A stretch of DNA of 64,000 nucleotides from Lachnospiraceae bacterium (GCA_017427415.1 JAFRSU010000033.1:1-64000); one strand, 5' to 3'; positions 17,416-26,361 are shown, counted from the first letter of the stretch. Translations and numbers: made by a program. The notes: generated by a model from the letters alone, not told the origin.

Positions 17416-18116
17416 TTTTCTCTTACAATATCTAACAGGTCCCTTGTTTCTGCAATCTGATATGTTGCATATTTTAGAACGTCTTCCTCTTTCTTTCTGT
17501 TGATCCACACGGCTTTTATCCCTGCATCATGAGCGCCAATAACATCGGTATTATACGTATCTCCGATAAACAGGATGTCTTCTTTTCTCTCCTCGTGATG
17601 TTCTAAAAGTACCGCATCTACAGCCATATCAAAGAACTCCCTGCAAGGCTTGATCTTTCCGAAGTCAGCACTTGACCATACATTTGAGAAATACTGTCCT
17701 ATCCCAAAACGGTCAAGTACCACCCAAAGAGACTTTGCCGTGAAGCCGCTGTTGGATAAGACATACATGGGTATCCTGTCCTTTTCAAATTCATCAAGCA
17801 TTTCCTTTACACCCGGAATATGCTCCATATCATTACACAGCATCAGGAAGTCTGCCTCCTCTTCAGTAGTCATGCTGACTACTTCACCGCCGTATTTTTC
17901 TGCGTATAAAGGAAGTTCATCCTTTACAAAAGGAAACTCCTTTCCCTCTTTATGCATATTCTGAAAAAGCACGAATAATTCGTCTCCGAATTTGCAGATA
18001 TCTTCTAAAGAACATTTATCCTTATAATGTTTCTCCCATAAGGGCTTTAATCCACGATTAAAATCCATGGTTTGAATATTTAACAGTGTTTCAAAGAAAT
18101 CAAATATCAATATCAT
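17388..18116 (-). CDS. HAD-superfamily hydrolase
   Basis: A 242-residue HAD-IA phosphatase. Motif I is LIFDFFETLLN (here D-F-F, so the second aspartate is replaced by phenylalanine within D-x-F-E-T-L, as is common in this branch); motif II is MYVLSNSGF, motif III the lysine in GKIKPCREFF, and motif IV is DILFIGDTYNTDVIGA. The cap domain is helical. Substrate unknown. The last nine codons (NQSEGRFSD and stop) are contributed by a REP-like palindrome, so the original C-terminus was replaced. GAGG precedes the ATG. Confidence 0.82.
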   Translation of the reverse strand: MILIFDFFETLLNIQTMDFNRGLKPLWEKHYKDKCSLEDICKFGDELFVLFQNMHKEGKEFPFVKDELPLYAEKYGGEVVSMTTEEEADFLMLCNDMEHIPGVKEMLDEFEKDRIPMYVLSNSGFTAKSLWVVLDRFGIGQYFSNVWSSADFGKIKPCREFFDMAVDAVLLEHHEERKEDILFIGDTYNTDVIGAHDAGIKAVWINRKKEEDVLKYATYQIAETRDLLDIVRENQSEGRFSD

Positions 18117-18126
18117 AATATTATCC

Positions 18127-18414
18127 TCAGGTCTTTTCGATCCAGAACTGTGCCGCCAGATTTTTTAGGTGTTCCACAATGTTTGGATTCCATGAAATCA
18201 TCTGTGGTAGCTTTTCACAAGGAAACTCTTCGCAAAGACCGCAGAATTTTGTATGATGTTCTTTACAGCATGCATGTATCTTACACACTCCCGATTCTGC
18301 CCATTCCGGAACACGTCCGTCCGCTTCTATGCATCCGGGACATATACCTTCCAGCTTTTTCTTGCATCCCGTACAACATTCACCACATGCTGTAATTGTA
18401 TCATAATCTATCAT
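18127..18414 (-). CDS. DUF3795 cysteine-rich protein
   Basis: A 95-residue protein with 13 cysteines. The pattern ACGECCTGCKKKLEGICPGC, then CKIHACCKEHHTKFCGLCEE and FPCEKL (read separately) is diagnostic of the DUF3795 family, whose members presumably bind zinc or an iron-sulfur cluster; function unknown. It is cytoplasmic, with no signal peptide. GGGAGAAAAACG precedes the ATG. Eleven bases separate it from the HAD gene downstream. Confidence 0.8.
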   Translation of the reverse strand: MIDYDTITACGECCTGCKKKLEGICPGCIEADGRVPEWAESGVCKIHACCKEHHTKFCGLCEEFPCEKLPQMISWNPNIVEHLKNLAAQFWIEKT

Positions 18415-18432
18415 CGTTTTTCTCCCATTCTC

Positions 18433-18879
18433 TCAATCACCGGGACAAGCCAGTTTCATTTCTTCCATGTTTAACTCTATAAGCCCGGTACTTACAAAAC
18501 CTACCGATTCATACAGCTTTTTCGCCACGGTGTTTCCGGGCGTTACCCCTGTATAAATATCCACCTGTCCGAATTTATCTCTTACAAATTCCAGCCCCAG
18601 TTTCAGAGCCTGCCTGCCATACCCCTTATTCTGATACTTATGGTCTATCATGAATTCCCAAAGAGTATAATATCCTTTTACTTCATAATATCCCATCATG
18701 ATAAAACCTACAATGATATCATCATCGTATATTGCAAAAGGATATGCTGTCTCAGAGTACACATATGCCCGTGAAAGCGATTCTGCATTCGAGATCACAT
18801 ACTTTTCCTGACCTTCGCCTACCCGCAATGCAAGTACTTCTTCAAGGTTTTCTCTTGTTACCGGTCTTATACTTACCAT
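18433..18879 (-). CDS. GNAT acetyltransferase
   Basis: A 148-residue GNAT of the spermine/spermidine-acetyltransferase-like (SpeG/BltD) shape: FIMMGYYEVKGYYTLWEFMI, followed by DHKYQNKGYGRQALKLGLEF with the acetyl-CoA loop Q-N-K-G-Y-G (residues about 77-82), and VTPGNTVAKKLYESVGF at the C-terminal helix. A polyamine-like acceptor is possible but not shown. GGAGGAGAAT precedes the ATG. Confidence 0.82.
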   Translation of the reverse strand: MVSIRPVTRENLEEVLALRVGEGQEKYVISNAESLSRAYVYSETAYPFAIYDDDIIVGFIMMGYYEVKGYYTLWEFMIDHKYQNKGYGRQALKLGLEFVRDKFGQVDIYTGVTPGNTVAKKLYESVGFVSTGLIELNMEEMKLACPGD

Positions 18880-18893
18880 ATTAATTCTCCTCC

Positions 18894-19268
18894 TTAAAAC
18901 CCAAGAAATTCCTTAAGTCCCTCTTTTTCTTTCAGTTCTTCAGACTTGAATCCATAACGTGATGCCGATGACAGCGTAACAAGATTTTCAAGGAATTCAT
19001 CATATTTTAGATCAAACCATTCCTTTGGTATCTTATTACACATTGTCCCGCCATCGTTATGACCGTTTCCTCCGTTCCATGCCTCATCAAGTTCCGAATA
19101 ATATATCCCTGCTTCATCACTTTTAATACAATACCATGAAACCCAGTCTTTCATTCCTTCGATTTCTTTTCCGCACTCTCTGTGAGGAGCTGAATACTCT
19201 TTTTCTGAATATCCGGGTTCTCTTTTTTTGGCATTTTTACTGTATATCATGAACACTGAAAATTTCAT
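18894..19268 (-). CDS. Conserved hypothetical protein
   Basis: A 124-residue soluble protein I do not recognise. It is rich in charged and aromatic residues (KDWVSWYCIKSDEAGIYYSE, then LDEAWNGGNGHNDGGT) with no signal or membrane segment. The ATG overlaps the stop of the upstream nucleotidase-like gene (ATGA), with AGAGGAAAAG before it, so the two proteins are coupled and possibly functionally related. Confidence 0.6.
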   Translation of the reverse strand: MKFSVFMIYSKNAKKREPGYSEKEYSAPHRECGKEIEGMKDWVSWYCIKSDEAGIYYSELDEAWNGGNGHNDGGTMCNKIPKEWFDLKYDEFLENLVTLSSASRYGFKSEELKEKEGLKEFLGF

Positions 19269-19861
19269 ATCACTTTTCCTCTAATATATTCCCAATCCGG
19301 GCAACGGAAATAATTACTGTTAGGTAATTTGCATTCCCGATTCCATGGTCTGTCATATATCAATACCTTTAGTTCAGGCATATGATCAAAAAACTTAAAT
19401 GCAAGTGGCGAATCTTCTATGGCGTAATCAAACTTCATCTTGTAAAAATCATTCAGTTCAAGATTAAAATCACTTGTCTTAAAAAGCCCATCTCTGCCAT
19501 ATTTATTAAGGCAGAGCAGCCTGACCCGATCCAGTCCGTGTTTATCAAGCCATATCCTTGAAATCTCATATGAACTGTACGGTCTGCCGGTTATGATATC
19601 AACTTCATACCCCTTATCAATCCATTCATTGATAACTTTCGAAGCCCCGGGTGTCTCTTCAAACGAAAGCAATACCTCGGGAAGATGTCCTTCTATCATG
19701 AGCTGCTTATACTCATCGTCCGTAAGCTTAAATGAATCCTGAAGATTAAAGAACTGTACCTCTTCGTAAGGTACTTTCTTTCCGAATAATCTTTCCGCAA
19801 TCCCGGTAAAAGCTCTGGCTGTCTCACAAAGACAGTCATCATAATCAATATATATCTTCAT
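19265..19861 (-). CDS. 5'(3')-deoxyribonucleotidase-like HAD phosphatase (NT5C family)
   Basis: A 198-residue HAD phosphatase. Motif I is IYIDYDDCLCETARAF (D-Y-D-D; the usual form is D-x-D), motif II is VDIITGRPYSS and motif IV is FDYAIEDSPLAFKFFDHM. The layout fits the NT5C/YorS group that dephosphorylates pyrimidine deoxynucleotides. The downstream gene overlaps it by four bases. The ribosome site is weak (GAG-rich). The 106-base gap upstream holds a 33-codon open tail (19868-19969) without a clear ribosome site. Confidence 0.75.
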   Translation of the reverse strand: MKIYIDYDDCLCETARAFTGIAERLFGKKVPYEEVQFFNLQDSFKLTDDEYKQLMIEGHLPEVLLSFEETPGASKVINEWIDKGYEVDIITGRPYSSYEISRIWLDKHGLDRVRLLCLNKYGRDGLFKTSDFNLELNDFYKMKFDYAIEDSPLAFKFFDHMPELKVLIYDRPWNRECKLPNSNYFRCPDWEYIRGKVI

Positions 19862-19975
19862 CTCAAATCACTCTTTTTCGTCACTCCATACATATTTTTC
19901 GTAGTATTCTTCCAGGCACAGACCTTCAAGATAACATGTGGCAGCCACGGCTTCTTCCTTTCTGACCATCTCCGG

Positions 19976-20887
19976 TCATTTGCTATAATGCTCCACAACA
20001 TGTACACCCTGATATCCGATATTCTTATAAAACTCGCTTCCGCCGCCGGTCATGATCTCGGCTCCGAGCGGTCTGAATATCCTGTCATATCTTGAAAGAA
20101 CTGCTGCAGCAAGTCCTTTATGCTGGTGCTCAGGAACAGTACACAGCGGTTCCAGATAAGCCAGCTTATTCTCCTGTACCCACCACATACCTGCAAAGCA
20201 AACATAATCCTCGTTTTCATCAGCTATGATGGTGGTATACTCGTAAGTTGCATGGGGTGCCGGAGATATGGTGGCTCCAAGTACATTCTGATACAGCTCA
20301 TGCGGACTTCTTCCCTCATTTTTCTCGGGGATATCCCAGTTTTTAAACTCTCCGAGTTCACTTTTATTAAACCCGTCCCACAGGCATTTTGCGACCTTTA
20401 ACGGATCCGATGTTACAGGATCCACAAAGTGATATCTCGGATCAAGCGGATAGTCCAGCTTTCCCTGCCTAAAATCAAAAATACGGTCTATCTCATTATA
20501 GGTAAAAGCATACCCTTTTCTTTTAGCCGCTTCAATAAGTGCTGTCTGACCACTGCTAAATACAAGTTCCAAGGGATCTTCAAACTTCGGATATGTTTTC
20601 TCAACATATTCGATCATTTCCGAGGCCAGTGACTCATATCCGGGTCTTAACACAAAATAAATCTGATTAACAGGCTGCTCATAAAACACGAAAGCTACAG
20701 GCTTGTCCCCGTCCATCCAAAAACGGTTCAGCCTCAGATAATCCCTGTCACACCAGGGAGATGTAATGGCGTACTCAAAAAACGGTGCCGCAGGACCGTT
20801 GCTTTCCGCGTGATCATATACATCTGTCATAAGTTTCCATACCGGATTTATATCTGTTAATATCTGAAATTGTTTTGTTGTTATCAT
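19976..20887 (-). CDS. GNAT acetyltransferase, two-domain
   Basis: A 303-residue protein. The C-terminal GNAT domain has AYLEPLCTVPEHQHKGLAAA (acetyl-CoA loop Q-H-K-G-L-A, near residue 255) and ends in GGGSEFYKNIGYQGVHVVEH. The N-terminal roughly 180 residues resemble a second, degenerate GNAT fold (FYEQPVNQIYFVLRPGYESL). GAAGGAAATTAAG precedes the ATG. Its start is one base from the end of the DNA glycosylase upstream. Acceptor unknown. Confidence 0.75.
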   Translation of the reverse strand: MITTKQFQILTDINPVWKLMTDVYDHAESNGPAAPFFEYAITSPWCDRDYLRLNRFWMDGDKPVAFVFYEQPVNQIYFVLRPGYESLASEMIEYVEKTYPKFEDPLELVFSSGQTALIEAAKRKGYAFTYNEIDRIFDFRQGKLDYPLDPRYHFVDPVTSDPLKVAKCLWDGFNKSELGEFKNWDIPEKNEGRSPHELYQNVLGATISPAPHATYEYTTIIADENEDYVCFAGMWWVQENKLAYLEPLCTVPEHQHKGLAAAVLSRYDRIFRPLGAEIMTGGGSEFYKNIGYQGVHVVEHYSK

Positions 20888-20888
20888 C

Positions 20889-21374
20889 TTAATTTCCTTC
20901 CGTTCTTATACATTTCCATTCTTCCACCAGTCTCTCTATGTTCCACTGAGCATTTGCCGGGCTCGTAGAAGGCAGGCATTTGGCATCTCTTCCCAGTTTG
21001 GGTTCAGTATATTTTTTATAATACTTTAATGCGGTTTTTCCATTAACATAGATCTCCCGGATATCTGCAAGTTTAAGTATTTCATTCAGATCGTTGGCCA
21101 CAACATTCCTTATACTTGAATCAGATGAACCTTCGATATCGCATGAATGTATCACATCCCAAACAGCTACATGGTTTCGCAGTAGAAAGTCTTTCTTTTC
21201 TTCAATGGTTTCGGGTGCTTTTTCACCAAAAACCATAGCCAACACTTTCCAAAAACGGTTCTGCGGGTGTCCGTAAAAGAATCCTGCTTCCCTTGATTTT
21301 ACCGAAGGGAAGCTCCCGAGTATCAATACTTTCGAATTCTCGTCATATATCGGTGCTATCGGATGTACTATCAT
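20889..21374 (-). CDS. DNA-deoxyinosine glycosylase (UDG superfamily, family 6)
   Basis: A 161-residue UDG-superfamily glycosylase. The catalytic region LILGSFPSVKSREAGFFYGH (residues about 18-37, with NRFWKVL after it) is the HDG/deoxyinosine type, NHVAVWDVIHSCDIEGSSDS the second block, and LPSTSPANAQW the DNA-intercalating loop. It excises hypoxanthine from deaminated DNA and possibly uracil less well; acts in base-excision repair. AAAGG precedes the ATG. The downstream GNAT follows immediately, so they share a transcript. Confidence 0.85.
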   Translation of the reverse strand: MIVHPIAPIYDENSKVLILGSFPSVKSREAGFFYGHPQNRFWKVLAMVFGEKAPETIEEKKDFLLRNHVAVWDVIHSCDIEGSSDSSIRNVVANDLNEILKLADIREIYVNGKTALKYYKKYTEPKLGRDAKCLPSTSPANAQWNIERLVEEWKCIRTEGN

Positions 21375-21449
21375 TCTGTAAAACCTTTCTTTTATTCTTC
21401 AATCCCGGAGACGTTTTGTGCTCGATTACCGGAACTTTTTCTGATTTAT

Positions 21450-22628
21450 TTATTTCAGTTTTTTAAACATAAACAACAACAGGTCATCATCATTGACGCA
21501 TGGCGCATACTGGTCGAGATTCTTATTCTGATACCATACCCCGCTGCCGTCAGGTATATAGCCACGTTTTACATATATTCTCTGAGCGGCACCGTATCCC
21601 GAATGACACCCTACTGCCAGGAATACTGTATCAGATCGTTTTGCCGCTTCCGCTTCAACCACATCCAACAGTTTACTTCCAATACCGGATTTATGGATGT
21701 GAAAGAAAACACAAAGGTCCACGATCTCCGGGATATTCTGACCACCCCATGGTCCTTCCGTCGGATGTAATACCAGCGTACATATCCCGACTACCTTTCC
21801 TTCAATCTCCGGCACAAACACGAGCCTCTCACCGTTTTGCTGTTCCTTGTAGTAATTCTCGTAAACCTCCATCTGCGGATGCCAATTGTACGATGTGTAG
21901 GTGTCAAAATATACCTTCGCATCCTCCGGCACCATGCTCCGTATGGTCAGCTTATCATCCCGGTAATATATGGTCTTATCTGATCTCTCCTCGCCTGATA
22001 ATACTTTCTTATCAGCTTCGTCATCATCCGAGTGTTCATTTGTGTTTTTAGCCAAAGGCATATCACCGCCACACAGATAACTCTCCATATTCTTTAATAT
22101 ATCTGCAATCTCGTCTGTTATGGATTTCCCGGTATTATCATAGATATGACCTTGATTCTCCGGAAGAGTTTCCAGCTTCTGCTTCAAAAACAGAGCCCGT
22201 TCCACCATTTCCTCATCACCGCGCTCTACAATACGGTTTGTTATCGTTTCTTTCGAAGCTGTGAGAACCACATAATACAAATTGGCATCGTATTCCTTTG
22301 CAAGCTTCTTAAGTAATGGAAGTTCATCTTCCACCACATAATCTATCACGACATCAAGTCCTCTTTTAAGAACTTTCCCCGCCGTATCGATGATGCATTC
22401 CCAATTGAATTTTAATATCTCCAGCCACTCGATCTGATTTTTTGCTTTTCCGTCCTCCCAGAACGAATCCTTATAATCCGTCTCTATGAACCCCTGATGA
22501 AAATCATCGCCATGGATCACGTAGACCTGTTTTCTCTGCCCCGAATTTGTCAAATGCTTCGCATATGCATCCGCAAGCGTAGACTTTCCGACCCCGCAGG
22601 GTCCGGATATAAAATATATATTTCCCAT
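21450..22628 (-). CDS. Fusion of a P-loop kinase and a GNAT acetyltransferase
   Basis: A 392-residue two-domain protein. Residues 1-190 are an AAA_33-type small-molecule kinase: Walker A GPCGVGKST (9-17), VIHGDDFHQGF substrate loop, VVIDYVVEDELPL, and lid ETITNRIVERGDEE. An acidic linker of about 30 residues follows. Residues about 225-392 are a GNAT: LDVVEAEAAKRSDTVFLAVG with the preceding FHIHKSGIGSKLL acetyl-CoA loop, and AAQRIYVKRGYIPDG. The two activities may act on the same small molecule. The ATG at 22628 has GAGGTG upstream; an in-frame ATG 42 bases earlier does not. Confidence 0.75.
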   Translation of the reverse strand: MGNIYFISGPCGVGKSTLADAYAKHLTNSGQRKQVYVIHGDDFHQGFIETDYKDSFWEDGKAKNQIEWLEILKFNWECIIDTAGKVLKRGLDVVIDYVVEDELPLLKKLAKEYDANLYYVVLTASKETITNRIVERGDEEMVERALFLKQKLETLPENQGHIYDNTGKSITDEIADILKNMESYLCGGDMPLAKNTNEHSDDDEADKKVLSGEERSDKTIYYRDDKLTIRSMVPEDAKVYFDTYTSYNWHPQMEVYENYYKEQQNGERLVFVPEIEGKVVGICTLVLHPTEGPWGGQNIPEIVDLCVFFHIHKSGIGSKLLDVVEAEAAKRSDTVFLAVGCHSGYGAAQRIYVKRGYIPDGSGVWYQNKNLDQYAPCVNDDDLLLFMFKKLK

Positions 22629-22726
22629 TTTACACCTCATAATTTCAATTAAATTTGTTGCTGTGAACATCTTACCTTTGTGATATATGTTTTTTTCATT
22701 TTTTTCTCCGATCTGTCCGAACTAAA

Positions 22727-23302
22727 TCAATTTAAATCCAGATACCACAAAAACTGCACTTCATTCCTACAGGCTTCCTCTTGATAATATGCATACATAT
22801 CTACCTTTGACAATAACGCTCCCTGTTTCCTGTAAAAATTGCAGGCCGGTACATTATTGTTCTGACATTCTATGATCATCTGTCTATAACCGTCTGCCTT
22901 AGCATTCTTTACAGCAAGATCAAACAATTTTTGACCTATGCCCTGATGCTTATATTCATCTGCAACACGGATATCCCATAATACACAGGCATCATCTCTT
23001 CCTGCAAGCATATACAGCTTATCCGTTCTTGCAGCTACTGTAGCTGCTCCTACCGACTTTTCATCATCAAACGCCATATAAAAACTCCAATGCGTGATAT
23101 CAAATTCTTTCTCGTATTCGGTTGCTCGTTCATAAACGCTTAAGTCTTTGACGTAGGGCGTAACAGGTACTTCCTCTAATATAAATCCGCCAAGGCCGTT
23201 ATCAATTCTTTTTATCTTGTATTCACTTTTAACATCGACATTCATGCTTACTGAATCATACATTTCAAAGCATGATCTGTCGGTTTTCTTTACATATATC
23301 AT
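22727..23302 (-). CDS. GNAT acetyltransferase, streptothricin acetyltransferase-like
   Basis: A 191-residue GNAT. WDIRVADEYKHQGIGQKLFD (acetyl-CoA loop near residues 117-122) and IIECQNNNVPACNFYRKQGA followed by VDMYAYYQ resemble the streptothricin acetyltransferase group (Sat4/SatA), in which E-T/C-Q-D/N-N-N and the terminal F-W-Y-L are conserved; here it ends FLWYLDLN. A nourseothricin-type acceptor is plausible from family resemblance only. AGAAAGGTAA precedes the ATG. Confidence 0.7.
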   Translation of the reverse strand: MIYVKKTDRSCFEMYDSVSMNVDVKSEYKIKRIDNGLGGFILEEVPVTPYVKDLSVYERATEYEKEFDITHWSFYMAFDDEKSVGAATVAARTDKLYMLAGRDDACVLWDIRVADEYKHQGIGQKLFDLAVKNAKADGYRQMIIECQNNNVPACNFYRKQGALLSKVDMYAYYQEEACRNEVQFLWYLDLN

Positions 23303-23428
23303 TTTTCATATTACCTTTCTATTCTTAGCATAATTTCCCAGTATATTGGCTATTACCCCCTTAGCCTCATCTTCAGATAGCGGAGAGTGGTCAGAAGGCC
23401 GTCCCGCTGATTGACCTCTGATCGAATT

Positions 23429-24286
23429 CTAAGCATGCGTAATTGCCTGGAACATTAATTTGTCATCTTTAATCTCCTCAAAAAACTTACCCATAACAAA
23501 TAAAGTTGTATCTTCTTCATGCAGTTCATTTTCCTCAAAACCATTAATTCTATTCGGTGTAAAATCAAGAATACCTTTCTTGATCTTATTTCCAAATGCC
23601 GAGATAACCTGATCCACATCACCTTTTCCGATAATCGTATGAAGGATCAAAGTATCGTCCTCGACCTCAGCTACCGCATAACTGTCACAGCTTTTAACGT
23701 AGAATGTATTTTCCTGCATAAACTGGGATAGATAGAACATATACAGACCGGTATTTTCAACCATGTAAAACCTGCTGTTTTGCTCTTTCTCGGTAATTAT
23801 ACGGACCATTTTATCCCAATCCTCTTTTTTTGTCATTGGAACTAACACAGCTTGGGTTTCGCAGTTATTATCCACATCTTTAGAATATTGATATTCCCTT
23901 CCGATCTTAAATCCAAACTTAGGATAAAAATCCAATACGGAATCATTTGCAAACAGATATATTCCGTCAACCTTGTCTTTGTAATCCGAAATAACCCGTT
24001 CCATAAGCACTCTGGAATAACCTCTTCCCCTGTAATCCGGATCGGTCATGATCGTGCCAAGTTGTATCAGCTTCACTATCCTGCCATCGTAATTCATACT
24101 GCAGGCGTTGACTGAAACATTTGATACTACTTTTCCGTCTTCTATGACAGAATATGGGATATAATTATCTTTCCAAAACCCGTTTTTATACCAATTTTCA
24201 AAATTTAATCCGAAAACCTTTTCTGCCAGTTCATTAAATGATCTTCTTAAGTTTTCGTTTTCTCTGTAATTATATTCAATTCTCAT
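23429..24286 (-). CDS. GNAT acetyltransferase, Eis-like
   Basis: A 285-residue protein with an N-terminal GNAT domain: IQLGTIMTDPDYRGRGYSRV contains the acetyl-CoA loop R-G-R-G-Y-S (residues about 86-91), then YLFANDSVLDFYPKFGF. The remaining 150 residues form a second, sterol-carrier-like or degenerate GNAT domain, as in Eis/YvbK-type multi-domain enzymes. GAGGAATTT lies upstream of the ATG inside the previous gene; the two genes overlap by 11 bases and are coupled. Acceptor unknown. Confidence 0.75.
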   Translation of the reverse strand: MRIEYNYRENENLRRSFNELAEKVFGLNFENWYKNGFWKDNYIPYSVIEDGKVVSNVSVNACSMNYDGRIVKLIQLGTIMTDPDYRGRGYSRVLMERVISDYKDKVDGIYLFANDSVLDFYPKFGFKIGREYQYSKDVDNNCETQAVLVPMTKKEDWDKMVRIITEKEQNSRFYMVENTGLYMFYLSQFMQENTFYVKSCDSYAVAEVEDDTLILHTIIGKGDVDQVISAFGNKIKKGILDFTPNRINGFEENELHEEDTTLFVMGKFFEEIKDDKLMFQAITHA

Positions 24287-25760
24287 ATTTCATAAATTCC
24301 TCTAATAATTCGTGTGAGTATTCTTTCTTTCGATCAGATTCTCTTATTATCTTCCATAATGCAGCTGCTGCCTTAAGTCTTTCCGGAAATACTTTTGTGG
24401 CAGCATCTTCGCAAAAATCATGGACAAACTTATTCCATTGGAGAGCAGACTTATCATAAGCAGCATAAGCCTTCTTCCCGTAATAGATGTCCAGCAGATC
24501 ACCGAGTTTAAAGGATTCGTCTCCGTTTTCCTTTACCGCTTTTGCCGTGGCTACCATGTCCACATTAAACTTAAAAGAAGCTTCACCTGTCTGTTTCACA
24601 AAGAAATCACGAAACCTCGGTCCAAAGGTGAAACCACACTCTATAAGACCGGTGTCCAAAGTCAGTTCTTTCACTTTACCTTTATTCTTAGATGAAGTTT
24701 TAGCAGAACTTTTCTTTGTCGGTAAAATCTTTTCTCCTGAAAAATAGGCTTCTATTACCTTATTAAGTTCTATTTTACCTCCATCTGCTTTTAATCCATG
24801 CTTTTTACAGATTTTGATAAGTTCTTCTCTATACCAGTAGTATTTACTGAATTCCTCAAAATCCCTTATACTGTCAAAGTCAGGTCGAATTACTATTTCA
24901 GGGACATTTAAGATATTTTTTTCCATGCTGTTTTTCAGAGAATGCGATTCATCCTCAAAGTTAGATAAATATGTTACTATTATTTTTTCATTTGGCAAAA
25001 TATAACATTTCTGATTCAATTTTCCATTAATGCTGAAACCATCCCTGTATTTCCATATGAATAATCCATAGCCGCCTTCTCTGTTCATCTGCTGGACAGA
25101 TGTTGCCATGTCAACATATTTCTTGGATACTATTCTTTTCCCGTTATATTCGCCGCCATTATAGAGAAGCAATCCTATTTTGCTTAAGTCATGAACCGAA
25201 AGCTTTGCTCTCGACGCACCATAGAAATACCCTTCAGGACATCTTGCATACTCGTAATTGACTATATTCAAAGGCTTAAATATCCTGTCCTCAATAAAAG
25301 CCCCAAGGTCGCTGCCTATAGCCTTCGTCAAACATACTCCGACAAGATATGTATTTATATTACTGTAATTAAACACTTTTTCTTCAGGATTGCTTATAGG
25401 GCATGACAATGCAAAATCAATCCAGCTGTCTCCTTCCGCAACAAATGGGATATCCGCAACAGACATCGTCATAAGTCTTCTGAGAGTTATCTTTTTCCAA
25501 GTATTATACTGATCTTCAGACATCTTAGAAACTTTATCATCAGGAAGGTATGTCAAAACTGTCTCATCAAGGTCAATTTTACCTTCATCATATGCTATTC
25601 CGGCAGCTATAGATGTAATGGTTTTGGTCGCAGAATAAAGATCATGAATTCCTTCTGTGTCTCCAAAGCTGTGAGTCAGTTTTTCATTTTCATATACTTC
25701 AACTCCATGAACATTCCACTTATTATCGGTAATATCCTTAACAAAAGCCTCAAAATCCAT
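24276..25760 (-). CDS. Serine hydrolase (beta-lactamase fold) fused to SAP and DUF6434 domains
   Basis: A 494-residue fusion. Residues 1-290 are a class-C beta-lactamase-like domain: the nucleophile motif is S-A-T-K in DLYSATKTITSIAAG, the Y-x-N motif is FNYSNINTYL and CYILPNEKIIV closes the fold. Residues about 300-350 (FSKYYWYREELIKICKKHGL) form a SAP-like DNA-binding helix pair. After a basic spacer (TKKSSAKTSSKNKGK) residues 365-494 are the DUF6434-type tail (CGFTFGPRFRDFFVKQTGEA). SAP/DUF6434 normally occur as a separate small protein, so the fusion is unusual. GGGAAAAAG precedes the ATG. Confidence 0.72.
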   Translation of the reverse strand: MDFEAFVKDITDNKWNVHGVEVYENEKLTHSFGDTEGIHDLYSATKTITSIAAGIAYDEGKIDLDETVLTYLPDDKVSKMSEDQYNTWKKITLRRLMTMSVADIPFVAEGDSWIDFALSCPISNPEEKVFNYSNINTYLVGVCLTKAIGSDLGAFIEDRIFKPLNIVNYEYARCPEGYFYGASRAKLSVHDLSKIGLLLYNGGEYNGKRIVSKKYVDMATSVQQMNREGGYGLFIWKYRDGFSINGKLNQKCYILPNEKIIVTYLSNFEDESHSLKNSMEKNILNVPEIVIRPDFDSIRDFEEFSKYYWYREELIKICKKHGLKADGGKIELNKVIEAYFSGEKILPTKKSSAKTSSKNKGKVKELTLDTGLIECGFTFGPRFRDFFVKQTGEASFKFNVDMVATAKAVKENGDESFKLGDLLDIYYGKKAYAAYDKSALQWNKFVHDFCEDAATKVFPERLKAAAALWKIIRESDRKKEYSHELLEEFMKYEN

Positions 25761-25785
25761 CTTTTTCCCTTTCTTTTTCGACAGA

Positions 25786-26361
25786 CTAAATTATTCCTTT
25801 TCCGGTCCAGCTTAATACTACTTTGTAACCAAGCTTTGCATACCATCCTGTTTCATATGTGTAGTGTATATAACTTAGATCATACCCTTCATCTTTAATA
25901 ATAATTGTGACATTCTTAACCATAGTAAGCCCGATTCCCCGATCACGGTATTCCTGTACCGTTCCTACACACCCCGGGCCGCCGATCTTAATTTTCTTTC
26001 CGGATAGTGTATACTCTCCAAAGTTCTCGACCATACAGAAGCTCGCTATTTTTCCATCCACGAAACCGCAGTATACACGAGATTTTTCACTAAACAACGG
26101 AACCCAGTGCGGCATGACTTTTTCAACAGCTGTCAGAAGCTCCTTAAAGTCTCCGTTATAATATCCGAATGTGATATTCTCCGGAAACGACTTTGCATAG
26201 CTATGCTCATCAAAGCCTTTCAGATTCAAAAACATCTCTGAAGCCGGTTCATCATCGGCTACTCTTTTTACATAATCTCTCTCAAAATAACCGGGGTGAA
26301 GCTCATTAAAGAGTGAAGCCCACTGATCCTTTGTAATATCCTTTATTTCTTTAATGTCCAT
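25786..26361 (-). CDS. GNAT acetyltransferase
   Basis: A 191-residue GNAT. GPGCVGTVQEYRDRGIGLTM contains the beta-4 strand and acetyl-CoA loop R-D-R-G-I-G (near residue 150), and YIHYTYETGWYAKLGY closes the domain. The first 80 residues are acidic and poorly conserved. GAGG lies upstream of the ATG, inside a REP-containing gap. Acceptor unknown. Confidence 0.78.
   Translation of the reverse strand: MDIKEIKDITKDQWASLFNELHPGYFERDYVKRVADDEPASEMFLNLKGFDEHSYAKSFPENITFGYYNGDFKELLTAVEKVMPHWVPLFSEKSRVYCGFVDGKIASFCMVENFGEYTLSGKKIKIGGPGCVGTVQEYRDRGIGLTMVKNVTIIIKDEGYDLSYIHYTYETGWYAKLGYKVVLSWTGKGII

Noticed and set aside
21500..22051. 183-codon plus-strand frame
   Set aside because: It is antisense to the GNAT half of the kinase-GNAT fusion, has abnormal composition and no domain.
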